Positions 7,448 through 15,810 are shown, numbered from the stretch's first letter. The stretch: DNA of 38,339 nt from an uncultured Clostridia bacterium (GCA_945864305.1 CAMBAJ010000015.1:1-38339), one strand, 5' to 3'. The notes: a model not told the origin generated them from the sequence alone. Program-made: numbers and translations.

Positions 7448-8142
7448 AGGCGCTTCCTCCCTCCCAGCAGCACCGCCAGGATCAGGACCATGGCGGGGAT
7501 GACCAGATTGTCCACTCCAAAAACCGCCAGGCTCACGGCGGCGCAGGCCAGGCCGATGACGCCGAAGGGCCGGTTCTCCTTCTTCTTCCACTGCTCCAGA
7601 AACAGCACCACGAACAGCGCCGTCAGGGCGAAGTCCAGGCCCGTGGTGTCAAAGGTGAGGAAGTGTCCCAGAAGGCCCCCCAGCGCCGTGGCCCCCACCT
7701 AGTAGAGGTAGTCCAGCAGGGTGATCCAGAGGTAAAAGTCCCTCCGCTCCACACCCTCCGGCGGGTCCAGGGTGGAGGCCAGGGAAAAGGTCTCGTCGCA
7801 CAGGGCGAACACCAGAAAAAACCGGGCTTTGCCCAGCCCCTTGTACTTATCCAGCATGGAAAGGCCGTAGAACACGTGGCGGGCGTTCACCATCAGGGCC
7901 AGCAAAAACGCCTGTAACGGGTCAAAGGCGGACACCAGCAGCGTGATGGCCACGTACTGCATGCTGCCGCCGAAGCCGATGGCGCTCATCAGAGTGGACC
8001 ACAGGGGGCCGTAGCCGTTGGTCTGCATCAGCAAGCCGTAGGCCACGCCCAGGCACAGAAAACCCGTCAGCACCGGGACGGTGGCGGGAAAGGCGGCTCT
8101 CAGCGCCGCCCATGGATTCGGTTTTTCGCGCAGACGCTCCAT
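7438..8142 (-). pseudogene. azlC: AzlC-family branched-chain amino acid exporter, interrupted by an amber codon
   Basis: The reading frame encodes a typical AzlC: five or more membrane helices, with the family segments FGGSMQYVAITLL, NARHVFYGLSML and CDETFSLAS. At 7699-7701 an in-frame TAG falls after LLDYLY and before VGATALGGLLGHFL. The frame then continues open to a TGA at 7438-7440, giving about 234 residues if read through. A Trp (TGG) would fit the family at this position, so a single G-to-A change explains the stop. TAG ends recO and a 20-kb gene in this window, so it is an ordinary stop here. The likely start is the ATG at 8142, with GAGGACG upstream; an ATG at 8160 is also in frame. 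It is either a recent pseudogene or a base error. Confidence 0.85.
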
Positions 8143-8172
8143 TGCGTCCTCATAAAACATATCATGATACAG

Positions 8173-8199
8173 CAGGGCGGGAGTCCGCCTCCCGCCCTG
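8173..8199 (-). terminator. Hairpin after argS
   Basis: CAGGGCGGGAG and CTCCCGCCCTG form a perfect 11-bp stem with a five-base loop just beyond the argS stop. No T run follows on the minus strand, so termination may be incomplete and azlC could receive read-through. Confidence 0.55.
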
Positions 8200-8205
8200 T
8201 GCGTT

Positions 8206-9951
8206 TTACATCTTCTCCGGCGCGTCCACACCGATGAGGGCCAACCCGTTCTTCAGCACCACCCGGGTGTCGTCGGCCAGTTTCAATCTCGCCGCCTGGA
8301 CCGCGGGCTCCTCGCCCTTGATGCGGCAGGCGTTGTAGAACCGGTGGAAGCAGCCCGCCAGCTCCTGGAGATAGCGGTTGATGTGGCTGGGGTCGTAGTC
8401 CCGGGCCGCCAGCTTGATCTCCTCGCAGAACTGGGCGATCTGCTTGATGAGGGCCTTCTCCGTCTCACCGGAGAGAATGGACATGTCCACGTCAGCCTGC
8501 TTGGGGACGGCCACGCCCTCCTCCGCCAGGGTCCGCAGCAGGGAGCAGATGCGGGCGTGGGCGTACTCCACGTAGTAGATGGGGTTCTCGGAATCCTCCC
8601 GGACGGCCAGTCCCAGGTCGAATTCCATCTGGGTGTCGGGCTTGGCGTTGAAGTACCACCGGGCGGCGTCCACGCTGACCTCGTCCAGCAGGTCGGAGAG
8701 GCTAATGGCCTTGCCGGTCCGCTTGCTCATCCGGACCACCTCGCCGTCCCGCAGCAGCTTCACCAACTGCATCAGCACGATGTCCAGCTTCTCGCTGCCG
8801 TTCAGGCCCAGGGCGTCCAGCGCCCCCTTCAACCGGGCCACGTGGCCGTGGTGGTCGGCGCCCCAGACGTTGATGACCTTGTCAAAGCCCCGGACGGCGA
8901 ACTTGTTGCGGTGGTAAGCGATGTCCGCGGCGAAGTAGGTGTAGAAGCCGTTGGCCCGGCGCAGCACGTCATCCTTCAAATCCAGCTTGTCAACGTCCGC
9001 CTGCTTCTTGCCGGCTTTCAGCAGGTTCTCCCGCATGATGTCGGCGGTGCGAAGCCACAGGGCGCCGTCCTTCTCGTAGGTCCAGCCCCGCTCCGTCAGC
9101 ATGTCCACCGTCTCGGCCACATAGCCGCTCTCGTGGAGGGTGGACTCGTAGAACCAGTTGTCGTATTCGATCTTGTAGCGCTGGAGGTCGGTTTTCATCT
9201 TGGGCAGGTTGACGGACAGGCCGAACTGGGCCAGGGTCTCCTGACGCTCCGCCTCAGGGACGTTCAGCAGCTTGTCGCCGTTCTTCTCATAATAGGCCTG
9301 GGCCAGGTCCTTGATGTCGCCGCCCTGGTAGCCGTCCTCCGGGAAGGGCACCGCGTCCTCGCCCTGGATGATCTGGAGATAGCGAGCCTCGATGGAGTGG
9401 GCGAACTTGTCGATCTGGTGGCCGGCGTCGTTGACGTAGAACTCTCTCGTCACATCGGCGCCGCAGGCGGTCAGCACGGAGGCCAGGGTGTCGCCCAGCA
9501 CGCCGCCACGGGCGTTGCCCATGTGCATGGGGCCGGTGGGGTTGGCGGAGACGAACTCCACCATATACTTTTTGCCCGCCAGGCCGTCGTTGGTGCCGTA
9601 GTCCGGGCCCTCGGCCTCCACGGCGGCGCAGACGCCCTCGTACCAGCTGTCATTCAGCCGGAAGTTCAGAAAGCCGGGGCCGGCGATCTCGGCGGAGGCG
9701 AAATAGGTGCCCTCCAGGTCCATGTGGTCCAGCAGGGCCTGGGCGATGTTCCGGGGAGGCTGCCGCAGCGCCTTGGAAGCCGCCAGGGCAAAGGTGGTGG
9801 TAAAGTCGCCGTTGGCGGTGTCCTTGGGAATCTCCACCGGGGCGGTCCTGACCTCTGCCTGGGGCAGGGTTCCGTCGGCCACCGCCGCCTGATAGGCGCC
9901 CATGGCAAGGGCCGCCGCCTGGTCTTTCGCGTTCTGGATCATGTTGATCAT
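8206..9951 (-). CDS. argS: Arginyl-tRNA synthetase
   Basis: A class I aminoacyl-tRNA synthetase that charges tRNA-Arg. At 581 residues it is of normal length. Visible parts are the N-terminal tRNA-recognition domain, VEFVSANPTGPMHMGNARGG around residues 131-150 with the HIGH-type signature HMGN (143-146), and the MSKRTGKA loop (about 408) equivalent to KMSKS. The C-terminal helical anticodon-binding domain contains YVEYAHARICSLLR. An ATG behind AGAGGT at 9951 is used as the start; another at codon 4 is possible. It is the last gene of murI-DUF1934-argS. Confidence 0.97.
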   Translation of the reverse strand: MINMIQNAKDQAAALAMGAYQAAVADGTLPQAEVRTAPVEIPKDTANGDFTTTFALAASKALRQPPRNIAQALLDHMDLEGTYFASAEIAGPGFLNFRLNDSWYEGVCAAVEAEGPDYGTNDGLAGKKYMVEFVSANPTGPMHMGNARGGVLGDTLASVLTACGADVTREFYVNDAGHQIDKFAHSIEARYLQIIQGEDAVPFPEDGYQGGDIKDLAQAYYEKNGDKLLNVPEAERQETLAQFGLSVNLPKMKTDLQRYKIEYDNWFYESTLHESGYVAETVDMLTERGWTYEKDGALWLRTADIMRENLLKAGKKQADVDKLDLKDDVLRRANGFYTYFAADIAYHRNKFAVRGFDKVINVWGADHHGHVARLKGALDALGLNGSEKLDIVLMQLVKLLRDGEVVRMSKRTGKAISLSDLLDEVSVDAARWYFNAKPDTQMEFDLGLAVREDSENPIYYVEYAHARICSLLRTLAEEGVAVPKQADVDMSILSGETEKALIKQIAQFCEEIKLAARDYDPSHINRYLQELAGCFHRFYNACRIKGEEPAVQAARLKLADDTRVVLKNGLALIGVDAPEKM

Positions 9952-9981
9952 ATCGTTATAACCTCTTCTGTAGATTTTGAT

Positions 9982-10425
9982 TTAGTGTTTCGGTCTGACC
10001 CGGATTTTAAAACAGTTCCGGCCCGTCACCGTGTGCTCCACGGCGATGGAGTACTTGATCTCCATCACGCCGCCCCGCTGGGTCAGGTTGTGCTTCAAGG
10101 TACTGGTCTGGATATCCACCGTCAGCTCCCCGAAGGGCGTCTCGTACAGGGACGTGTGCTGCCGCCCCTCCTCGAACACCATCTGGGAGTTCACCGTCCC
10201 CGTGCGGGTCAGGATGACCTGGGGGCCTTTCACCTCGAAGGTAGTGGTGGTCCCCTCCATTCCCGTCAGCTCCGTTTCCTCATAGGACAGCACCATGCCG
10301 TCCTCCGTCAGGACCATAGTGCCCTCCGTCATCAGCTCCGTGGCGTCGGGGTCGATGTCGTCGAAATACTGCTCGCCCCGGATGGACAGCAGGACCGGCA
10401 GTTTCTCATGTTCAATATTTATCAA
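9982..10425 (-). CDS. DUF1934 (YwiB-like) protein
   Basis: A 147-residue protein of the DUF1934 family, small calycin-like beta-barrel proteins of unknown function found next to argS in Bacillus (ywiB-argS). The family pattern is seen in PVLLSIRGEQYFDD, ELMTEGTM, LSYEETELTGMEGT and the C-terminal KYSIAVE...KIRVR segment. The start is a TTG at 10425, six bases after GGAGGA. The open frame runs further upstream, but that part lies wholly inside murI and has no family similarity. It overlaps the end of murI by 14 bases, consistent with coupling. The neighbourhood (murI, argS) is conserved but does not reveal the function. Confidence 0.83.
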   Translation of the reverse strand: MINIEHEKLPVLLSIRGEQYFDDIDPDATELMTEGTMVLTEDGMVLSYEETELTGMEGTTTTFEVKGPQVILTRTGTVNSQMVFEEGRQHTSLYETPFGELTVDIQTSTLKHNLTQRGGVMEIKYSIAVEHTVTGRNCFKIRVRPKH

Positions 10426-11227
10426 TGTCGATCCTCCGTGCCGTGTGGCGCAGGTTTTCCTGCAGGAATACCGAGGCGATGTTTTCAAAATCCTCCGCCC
10501 GGTCGCTGACATAGAACTCCGACTCCCCCTGGCGGTCCTCGTCCGCCCGCAGGTTCCGGGCTTTCAGCATCCGCTTGAGTTCAAAGGCGGACTCCTCTCC
10601 GGCGGAGACCAGTGTCACGCCGGGGCCCATGATGTCCCCGATGATCTCTGTCAGCAGCGGATAGTGGGTGCAGCCCAGGATCAGGGTGTCGATGCCGGTT
10701 TCCTTCAAAGGCTCCAGATACTCCCGGGCCACCGTCTCGATGACGATATCCCCCCGGCGGAACCGGCCGTTCTCCACCAGCGGCACGAACAGCGGGCAGG
10801 GCTTGCAGATGACCTCCACCGTGGGGTCCAGCCGCCGCAGCGTCGCCTCGTAGGCGCCGGAACGGACGGAGGCCAGGGTGGCGATCATGCCCACCTTTTT
10901 CGTCTTGGTCACCAGCAGTGCCCGGCGGCAGGTGGGCTCCACCACCCCCACAATGGGCAGGTCGTTCTCCGTCTGCAACGTATCCAGGGACGTGGTGGTC
11001 ACGGTGCCGCAGGCAATCAGGATGGCCTTGAGGTCAAAGGACCGCAGAAACCGCACATCCTGCCGGGCATATTTCAAAATGGTCTCCTTGGAGCGTCCGC
11101 CGTAGGGCACCCGGGCGGTGTCCCCGAAGTAGATCAGGTTCTCCTCCGGCAATATTTTCCAGAGGGAGTGGACCGCCGTCAGGCCGCCCAGGCCAGAGTC
11201 GAACACGCCGATAGGCCGCATATCCAT
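10412..11227 (-). CDS. murI: Glutamate racemase
   Basis: Converts L-glutamate to D-glutamate for peptidoglycan. The 271-residue protein has the N-terminal GVFDSGLGGLTAV (7-19), the GDTARVPYGGRS segment and the two catalytic cysteines: Cys73 in IACGTVTTTS and Cys186 in LGCTHYP. The first motif is ACGT in place of the usual ACNT, so the conserved Asn next to the catalytic Cys is Gly. I believe related clostridial racemases share this, but I cannot verify it here. The start ATG at 11227 follows GAGGAG with a long spacer; an ATG two codons later is possible. It heads an operon with the DUF1934 gene and argS. Confidence 0.94.
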   Translation of the reverse strand: MDMRPIGVFDSGLGGLTAVHSLWKILPEENLIYFGDTARVPYGGRSKETILKYARQDVRFLRSFDLKAILIACGTVTTTSLDTLQTENDLPIVGVVEPTCRRALLVTKTKKVGMIATLASVRSGAYEATLRRLDPTVEVICKPCPLFVPLVENGRFRRGDIVIETVAREYLEPLKETGIDTLILGCTHYPLLTEIIGDIMGPGVTLVSAGEESAFELKRMLKARNLRADEDRQGESEFYVSDRAEDFENIASVFLQENLRHTARRIDIDKY

Positions 11228-11304
11228 AACTTTTCAAACTCCTCAGCGGCGGGGAAACTCCCCGCGCGTGGTCAAATGTGTGTCATTTCGCATCTGAATT
11301 ATAT

Positions 11305-11333
11305 ATTATACTATGAGCATTCCTTACCCGCAA
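11305..11333 (-). promoter_or_regulatory. Promoter of murI operon
   Basis: On the minus strand TTGCGG (11328-11333) and TATAAT (11305-11310) are exactly 17 bases apart, leaving a leader of about 70 bases before murI. Confidence 0.75.
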
Positions 11334-11367
11334 GACAGATTTTAGTCTTTTTGCCCTGTTTTTTATA

Positions 11368-11396
11368 TGGAATTTTGTGTGCCCCTTTGTTATAAT
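11368..11396 (+). promoter_or_regulatory. Promoter of the 11.4-kb operon
   Basis: TGGAAT (11368-11373) and a perfect TATAAT (11391-11396) are 17 bases apart, about 45 bases before the next start codon. The -35 is weak. Confidence 0.6.
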
Positions 11397-11442
11397 TTTA
11401 GTGATATCACAATCTGCAAACTATCTGGGAGGTGTTTGCCCC

Positions 11443-11856
11443 ATGAAAATTGAACTGACGGAACAGCAGTACCGCTATCTGCTGGACCTTGTATACATCG
11501 GAAACTGGGTGATGAACTCCACCCGCGAGGATGACCGCATCAAGGAGTACGACGAGGTGGAGAGTCTGGTGTTCTCCCACTGCCTCCAGCACAAGATGAG
11601 CAAGCTGGTGGAGCTGTACCGGGGAGAGCTGATCCCCTCCCGGGCCTTCGCCGACGGCGGCATCCACGAGGCCATCGAAAATTACGAGGACGTGGTGTTT
11701 TACGAAATTCTGGCGGAGGAGCTGGCCCTGCGGGACATGGACGGCGAGCCCCTGACCCGGGAGAACTACGGCGCCCTCATGGACCGCATCGACGCATACC
11801 TGTCCGAGTTTGACCAGCATGGAACCGACAACATCTCTGTCGATCTGGATGAATGA
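11443..11856 (+). CDS. Hypothetical acidic protein
   Basis: I do not recognise this 137-residue protein. It is strongly acidic, soluble and probably mostly helical, with no signal peptide, membrane helix or cysteine motif. It begins MKIELTEQQYRYLLDLVYIG and carries an EYDEVESLVFSHCLQH segment and an Asp/Glu-rich C-terminus. The ATG at 11443 is chosen because GGGAGGT lies nine bases before it; the frame is open further upstream but lacks a ribosome site. It precedes the DUF362 gene by 31 bases on the same strand and probably shares its transcript. Confidence 0.75.
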   Translation: MKIELTEQQYRYLLDLVYIGNWVMNSTREDDRIKEYDEVESLVFSHCLQHKMSKLVELYRGELIPSRAFADGGIHEAIENYEDVVFYEILAEELALRDMDGEPLTRENYGALMDRIDAYLSEFDQHGTDNISVDLDE

Positions 11857-11887
11857 ACCCTGCGGGGGAGAGGAAAAGGAGAAAGAA

Positions 11888-13009
11888 ATGTCAGAAACAT
11901 CAAAAGTCTACTTTGCGGATTTCCGCTGCCCCAGCTGGCGGGAGAACCTGCCCCAGAAGCTGGCCCGCCTGATGATGACCGCGGGCTTCGGTGACATCGA
12001 TATGGAGGGCAAATATGTCGCCATCAAGATGCACTTCGGCGAGCCGGGCAACCTGGCGTACCTCCGTCCCAACTGGGCCAAGGTGGTGGCGGACCTGGTG
12101 AAGTCCCAGGGCGGCAAGCCCTTCCTGACGGACTGCAACACGCTGTATGTGGGCGGTCGGAAAAACGCCCTGGACCACATTGAGTCCGCCTACGTCAACG
12201 GCTTTACCCCCTACTCCACCGGCTGTCACATTCTCATCGCCGACGGTTTGAAGGGCACCGATGAGGTGGCCGTTCCCGTTCAGGGCGGTGAGTATGTGAA
12301 GGAGGCCAAGATCGGCCGGGCCATCATGGACGCCGACGTGTTCATCTCCCTGACCCACTTCAAGGGCCATGAGCAGGCGGGCATGGGCGGCACCCTGAAA
12401 AACATCGGCATGGGCTGCGGCTCCCGGGCGGGCAAGATGGAGCAGCACAACTCCGGCAAGCCCTTCGTCAAGCAGAAGAAGTGCGTGGGCTGCCGCGCCT
12501 GCGCCAGGATCTGCGCCCACGGCGCCCCGCAGTTCGGTGAGGACGGCAAGGCCAGCATCGACACCAACAAGTGCGTGGGCTGCGCCCGGTGTCTGGCCAT
12601 CTGCCCCAAGGACGCCATCCAGTGCCTGTACGACGAGGCCCCGGCCATTCTGAACAAGAAGATCGCCGAGTACACCAAGGCCGTGGTGGACGGCCGTCCC
12701 TGCTTCCACGTGTCCCTGGTGATGGACGTCTCCCCCAACTGCGACTGCCACGGGGAGAACGACGTGCCCATTGTCCCCAACGTGGGCATGTTCGCCTCCT
12801 TCGACCCCGTGGCCCTGGACCAGGCCTGCGCTGACGCGGTGCTGGCCCAGACCGCCGTGCCTGGCTCCGTGCTGTTTGATCAGGACTGCGCCTGCAACGA
12901 GGGAGACTATTTCAAAAAAGCCCACCCGGATACCGAGTGGCAGGTCTGCCTGGAGCACGCCGAAAAGCTGGGCCTGGGCACCCGGAAGTACGAACTCATC
13001 AAGATTTAA
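11888..13009 (+). CDS. DUF362 domain protein with two [4Fe-4S] ferredoxin motifs
   Basis: A 373-residue cytosolic iron-sulfur protein. Residues 1-190 form a DUF362 domain, with KMHFGEPGN, FLTDCNTLYVGGR and HFKGHEQAGMGGTLKNIGMGC. Two ferredoxin-type clusters follow: CVGCRACARICAHGAP from about residue 199 and CVGCARCLAICPKDAI from about 229. The C-terminal part has SPNCDCHGENDVPIVPNVG and DQDCACNEGDY, with further cysteines. Such proteins are common in anaerobes and are presumed electron carriers or redox enzymes; no substrate is known. The start at 11888 follows AAAGGAG. A clear terminator follows at 13025. Confidence 0.9.
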   Translation: MSETSKVYFADFRCPSWRENLPQKLARLMMTAGFGDIDMEGKYVAIKMHFGEPGNLAYLRPNWAKVVADLVKSQGGKPFLTDCNTLYVGGRKNALDHIESAYVNGFTPYSTGCHILIADGLKGTDEVAVPVQGGEYVKEAKIGRAIMDADVFISLTHFKGHEQAGMGGTLKNIGMGCGSRAGKMEQHNSGKPFVKQKKCVGCRACARICAHGAPQFGEDGKASIDTNKCVGCARCLAICPKDAIQCLYDEAPAILNKKIAEYTKAVVDGRPCFHVSLVMDVSPNCDCHGENDVPIVPNVGMFASFDPVALDQACADAVLAQTAVPGSVLFDQDCACNEGDYFKKAHPDTEWQVCLEHAEKLGLGTRKYELIKI

Positions 13010-13024
13010 TTCCCCATGGGAAGC

Positions 13025-13062
13025 AAAAAGCTGGACTTCCGCCTGGAAGTCCAGCTTTTTTT
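13025..13062 (+). terminator. Terminator of the DUF362 gene
   Basis: AAAAAGCTGGACTTCC pairs with GGAAGTCCAGCTTTTT around a GCCT loop and is followed by further T residues. A-rich DNA on the other side lets it also act for the convergent lipoprotein gene. Confidence 0.9.
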
Positions 13063-13079
13063 GCATGTTGGTCCCCGGG

Positions 13080-13901
13080 TCAGTCAAACAGGGCGTTGAA
13101 GCTGTCCACCACGCTGTCGGCGCCCTCGCTCAGGGCCACCAGCATGACATAATTGCCGTTGGAGACGATGCGGGAGCCACTCTTCCAGCCCTCGATGCTG
13201 GCGGGATACCAGGCGCCGCCGGGGTTGTTGTCGTCACCCACCTGATAGTCGACGCGGGCCTGGAAGATGTCCTTCACCGCCTGGACGTCGGCGGCGTTCT
13301 GCACCTCCACCAGGGCGATCTCGCCTACGGCGGCGGAGATCATGGCGGTGTACACGCCGCACTGGCTGGTCTGGATGCCGGACAGGCCAGGGTACATGGC
13401 GTCCAGCGTCTCCCCCGTCATCTCCATCATGGCGGGCCAGTTCTCTCCGCCGGTGACGGAGGTGTAGAACGCGGTCAGGTCCACCTTGCTGTCAGGCTTG
13501 CTCTGGGGCTCGTCAGCAGGCTTTTCGGCCGGCTTTTGGGCGGGCGTCTCCGGCTTTGATACGGGGACCTCCGCTGGCTTCTCCACCGGTTTACTCTCCG
13601 GCTTCTGGGTGGTGTCGGCGGGCAGATTGCTCCCCTCCGGCTCCTCCGCTGGGTCCGCGGGCAGGTTCTCCGCCGGCGTGTCCGCGTTATTTTCCGTGGT
13701 GCCGTCGGCGTTCTGGGTCTCGCTGTTCTCCTCCCCGGCTTCCAGGGTCTCCTGCGGCTGGTCCACAGTACCGTCCACATCCTCAGTGGCAGTGACCGCA
13801 CCCTGTTCGGGCGTCCCTGCGTCATCCTTTCCACCGCCGCAGGCGGTCAGCGCCAGCAGCATGGCCATGGCCAGGAACAGGGCAAGCAGCTTTCTTTTCA
13901 T
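13080..13901 (-). CDS. DUF4358-type lipoprotein
   Basis: A 273-residue exported lipoprotein. Residues 1-20 form a classic signal peptide with lipobox LTAC and the lipidated Cys21. A low-complexity linker of about 140 residues follows, rich in Glu, Pro, Thr and Lys with repeated KPE/KPA units, which probably spans the cell wall. The C-terminal domain (about 165-273, LTAFYTSV onward, with CGVYTAMISAAVGEIALVEV) resembles DUF4358, a domain of unknown function found in Firmicute lipoproteins. The ATG follows GAGGAG. It is convergent with the DUF362 gene and divergent from brnQ. Confidence 0.85.
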   Translation of the reverse strand: MKRKLLALFLAMAMLLALTACGGGKDDAGTPEQGAVTATEDVDGTVDQPQETLEAGEENSETQNADGTTENNADTPAENLPADPAEEPEGSNLPADTTQKPESKPVEKPAEVPVSKPETPAQKPAEKPADEPQSKPDSKVDLTAFYTSVTGGENWPAMMEMTGETLDAMYPGLSGIQTSQCGVYTAMISAAVGEIALVEVQNAADVQAVKDIFQARVDYQVGDDNNPGGAWYPASIEGWKSGSRIVSNGNYVMLVALSEGADSVVDSFNALFD

Positions 13902-14036
13902 CTTGTTTCTCCTCTTGTCTTTCGGGTATCCCCGATTTTTTCAGGACACCTGGGTGTCCTCCGCTTTTCTCTCCCTTTAGACGCAGACTCTCTATAAAAG
14001 TTCCCGGTTTTTATCAAAAAATTTTCCTCATCATGC

Positions 14037-14063
14037 TTGACACATGTCTTGTCCACGTGTCAA
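14037..14063. promoter_or_regulatory. Inverted repeat, possible operator
   Basis: TTGACACATG and CACGTGTCAA, separated by seven bases, match in nine of ten positions. The position upstream of the brnQ promoter and in front of the divergent lipoprotein gene suits a regulator site. The regulator is unknown. Confidence 0.4.
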
Positions 14064-14125
14064 AGGCATTTTCTTTCCGTTTCCAGGATTTTCCCGCTCT
14101 GTATCTTTATACATTTCACCCAATA

Positions 14126-14154
14126 TTGACATCTTTTTGAAAATAATATATAAT
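14126..14154 (+). promoter_or_regulatory. Perfect sigma-A promoter of brnQ
   Basis: TTGACA (14126-14131) and TATAAT (14149-14154) are separated by exactly 17 bases, with an A/T-rich spacer. Both hexamers are perfect. Confidence 0.85.
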
Positions 14155-14260
14155 CAACCTGCACAAATTCTCTTGTCTTTTCGTGACGCCTGTGTGCCAA
14201 CAAGTGTCCTCGATATAGAGACAATCCAGCTCCCTAATCTGATTTGGAAAGAGGTATCGT

Positions 14261-15562
14261 ATGAAAAAGCACACTTGCAGGGACATTTTTGTGATAGGTT
14301 TTGCGCTGTTCTCCATGTTCTTTGGTGCCGGAAATGTGATCTTCCCCCCCTATCTGGGGCTTGGCTGCGGTGCCCAGTGGTTCCTGGGCTTCGTGTGCTA
14401 CTACGCCGCTGACATCGGTCTGGCTCTTCTGGCACTGTTCGCCATTCTCCGCATCGGCAGCACAGAGGGCATTACCCGCCGCATCGGCTCTCTCCCCTCC
14501 AAGCTCATGATGAGTGCCATCGTCCTGTGCATCGGCCCCATGCTGGCCATTCCCCGCACCGCCGCCACCACATACGAGATGTCCATATCGCCCCTGGTCT
14601 CCGGGTTCAGCTCCGTCCTGTTCTCCGTGCTGTTCTTCCTGCTCATCATGGTCCTGTGCCTGAAGGAATCCGCCGTGGTGGACATTGTGGGCAAGTTTTT
14701 GACCCCCGCGCTGCTGATTGGCCTGCTGGTTTTGATCGTCATGGGCATCGTCCGCCCCATTGGTCCGGTCCCTGACCGCGTCCTGGTGGACAATGTCGCC
14801 GTCACCGGCATCGAGGCCGGTTATCAGACCATGGATGTGCTGGCCGCCATGGTGTTCGGCATCATCATTCTGAAAAGCGCCCGTGACAAGGGCTATTCGG
14901 AGAAAAAGGACCAATTCCGGGTGGTGGCCGGTTCCGGCATTGTGGCCGGCGCTGTGCTGCTGGTGGTCTATCTAGGCCTGACCTATCTGGGTGTTACCAC
15001 CTCCCGCTTCTTTGACCTCGCCGTGCCCCGCACCTTCCTGCTGACCGCCATTGTGCGGAACCTGCTGGGCAACTCCGGAATCATCCTGTTCGCCGTCATC
15101 GTGGCCCTGGCCTGCGTCACCACAGCCATCGCCCTGGTCAGCTCCGCCGCCTCCTATTTCTCCGATCTCTCCAAAGGGCGCATCTCCTATTCCAAGCTGG
15201 TGGTGATCATCTGCGTGTTCAGCGCCGCGGTGTCCAACTTCGGTCTGGATCAAATCGTCTCCATCGCCTCGCCCATCCTGAATGTCGTCTATCCGCCCAC
15301 TCTGGTCCTGATCGTCCTGGCCTTCTTTGACAAGTACATTCAGAACGACTGGTTGTTTCGCCTGACCGCACTGGGCGCCATGGTGACCAGCATTCTGGGC
15401 GTCATCTCGGACTTCGGCGTGGAAATTCCCTTCCTCCAGTATCTGCCCTTTTCCTCCCTCGGATTCGGCTGGGTCCTCCCCGCCGTCATCTGCGGTCTGG
15501 CGGGAATGCTGATTGGCAATTCCCGCAAAATAACCGAGGCAAACCGTCTCCCCAAGGTATGA
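14261..15562 (+). CDS. brnQ: Branched-chain amino acid:cation symporter (BrnQ/LIVCS family)
   Basis: An integral membrane transporter that takes up leucine, isoleucine and valine with Na+ or H+. The 433-residue protein has about twelve hydrophobic segments and the family N-terminal signature GFALFSMFFGAGNVIFPP (about 12-29), followed by GPMLAIPRTAATTYE. The C-terminal segment IFVNxxx-like VVYPPTLVLIVLAF is preserved. The start ATG follows GAAAGAGGT. It is monocistronic, with a strong promoter upstream and a terminator at 15583-15621. The substrate is inferred from the family. Confidence 0.94.
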   Translation: MKKHTCRDIFVIGFALFSMFFGAGNVIFPPYLGLGCGAQWFLGFVCYYAADIGLALLALFAILRIGSTEGITRRIGSLPSKLMMSAIVLCIGPMLAIPRTAATTYEMSISPLVSGFSSVLFSVLFFLLIMVLCLKESAVVDIVGKFLTPALLIGLLVLIVMGIVRPIGPVPDRVLVDNVAVTGIEAGYQTMDVLAAMVFGIIILKSARDKGYSEKKDQFRVVAGSGIVAGAVLLVVYLGLTYLGVTTSRFFDLAVPRTFLLTAIVRNLLGNSGIILFAVIVALACVTTAIALVSSAASYFSDLSKGRISYSKLVVIICVFSAAVSNFGLDQIVSIASPILNVVYPPTLVLIVLAFFDKYIQNDWLFRLTALGAMVTSILGVISDFGVEIPFLQYLPFSSLGFGWVLPAVICGLAGMLIGNSRKITEANRLPKV

Positions 15563-15582
15563 TCCCCCTCTGAGTCATGATC

Positions 15583-15621
15583 TCCGGGCGCGAAACAAAC
15601 GTTTCACGCCCGGATTTTTTT
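15583..15621 (+). terminator. Terminator of brnQ
   Basis: TCCGGGCGCGAAAC and GTTTCACGCCCGGA pair with one mismatch around AAAC and are followed by seven T residues. Confidence 0.88.
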
Positions 15622-15714
15622 GTCCGGCTTTGCCTGCTCAAACCGGCCTCTGAAAAAATTGTTTAAGATGTCTAAAAATGTTTTTTACGACCTGAATATT
15701 TTTTATGTTATGTC

Positions 15715-15743
15715 TTGTTTTTCCGGCGCAAAAGCGCTATACT
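15715..15743 (+). promoter_or_regulatory. Promoter of the hydrogenase operon
   Basis: TTGTTT (15715-15720) and TATACT (15738-15743) are 17 bases apart. Confidence 0.65.
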
Positions 15744-15810
15744 CGGTTCATATATCCATCAGGGGAAATCCCTGCACGGAGCCGGGGCCATGCACGGGCC
15801 CATGGGCAGT

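Larger units (their letters stand above)
13902..14260. other. Divergent intergenic region between lipoprotein gene and brnQ
   Basis: An A/T-rich, 359-base non-coding stretch. It holds a strong consensus promoter for brnQ (14126-14154) and an inverted repeat at 14037-14063. On the minus strand a TTGATA about 16 bases from ATAGAG (around 13992-14019) could serve the lipoprotein gene, but it is weak. I see no T-box motif. Confidence 0.6.

Noticed and set aside
7699..7701. Amber codon in azlC as a pyrrolysine or suppressor site
   Set aside because: TAG is used as the normal stop of recO and of the gene at 20067, and AzlC is not a pyrrolysine protein.
8164..10509. A 781-codon open frame on the plus strand opposite argS and the DUF1934 gene
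   Set aside because: Its product is a low-complexity Val/Gly/Leu/His-rich sequence with no family features. It is the shadow of real genes in G+C-rich DNA.
13902..14260. Leucine or isoleucine T-box before brnQ
   Set aside because: No TGGNACCGCG-type core or competing terminator is present.
15655..15690. Possible Rex (NADH-sensing) operator before the hydrogenase operon
   Set aside because: TTGTTTAAGATGTCTAAAAA has one half-site but a poor second half, and lies more than 30 bases upstream of the -35.
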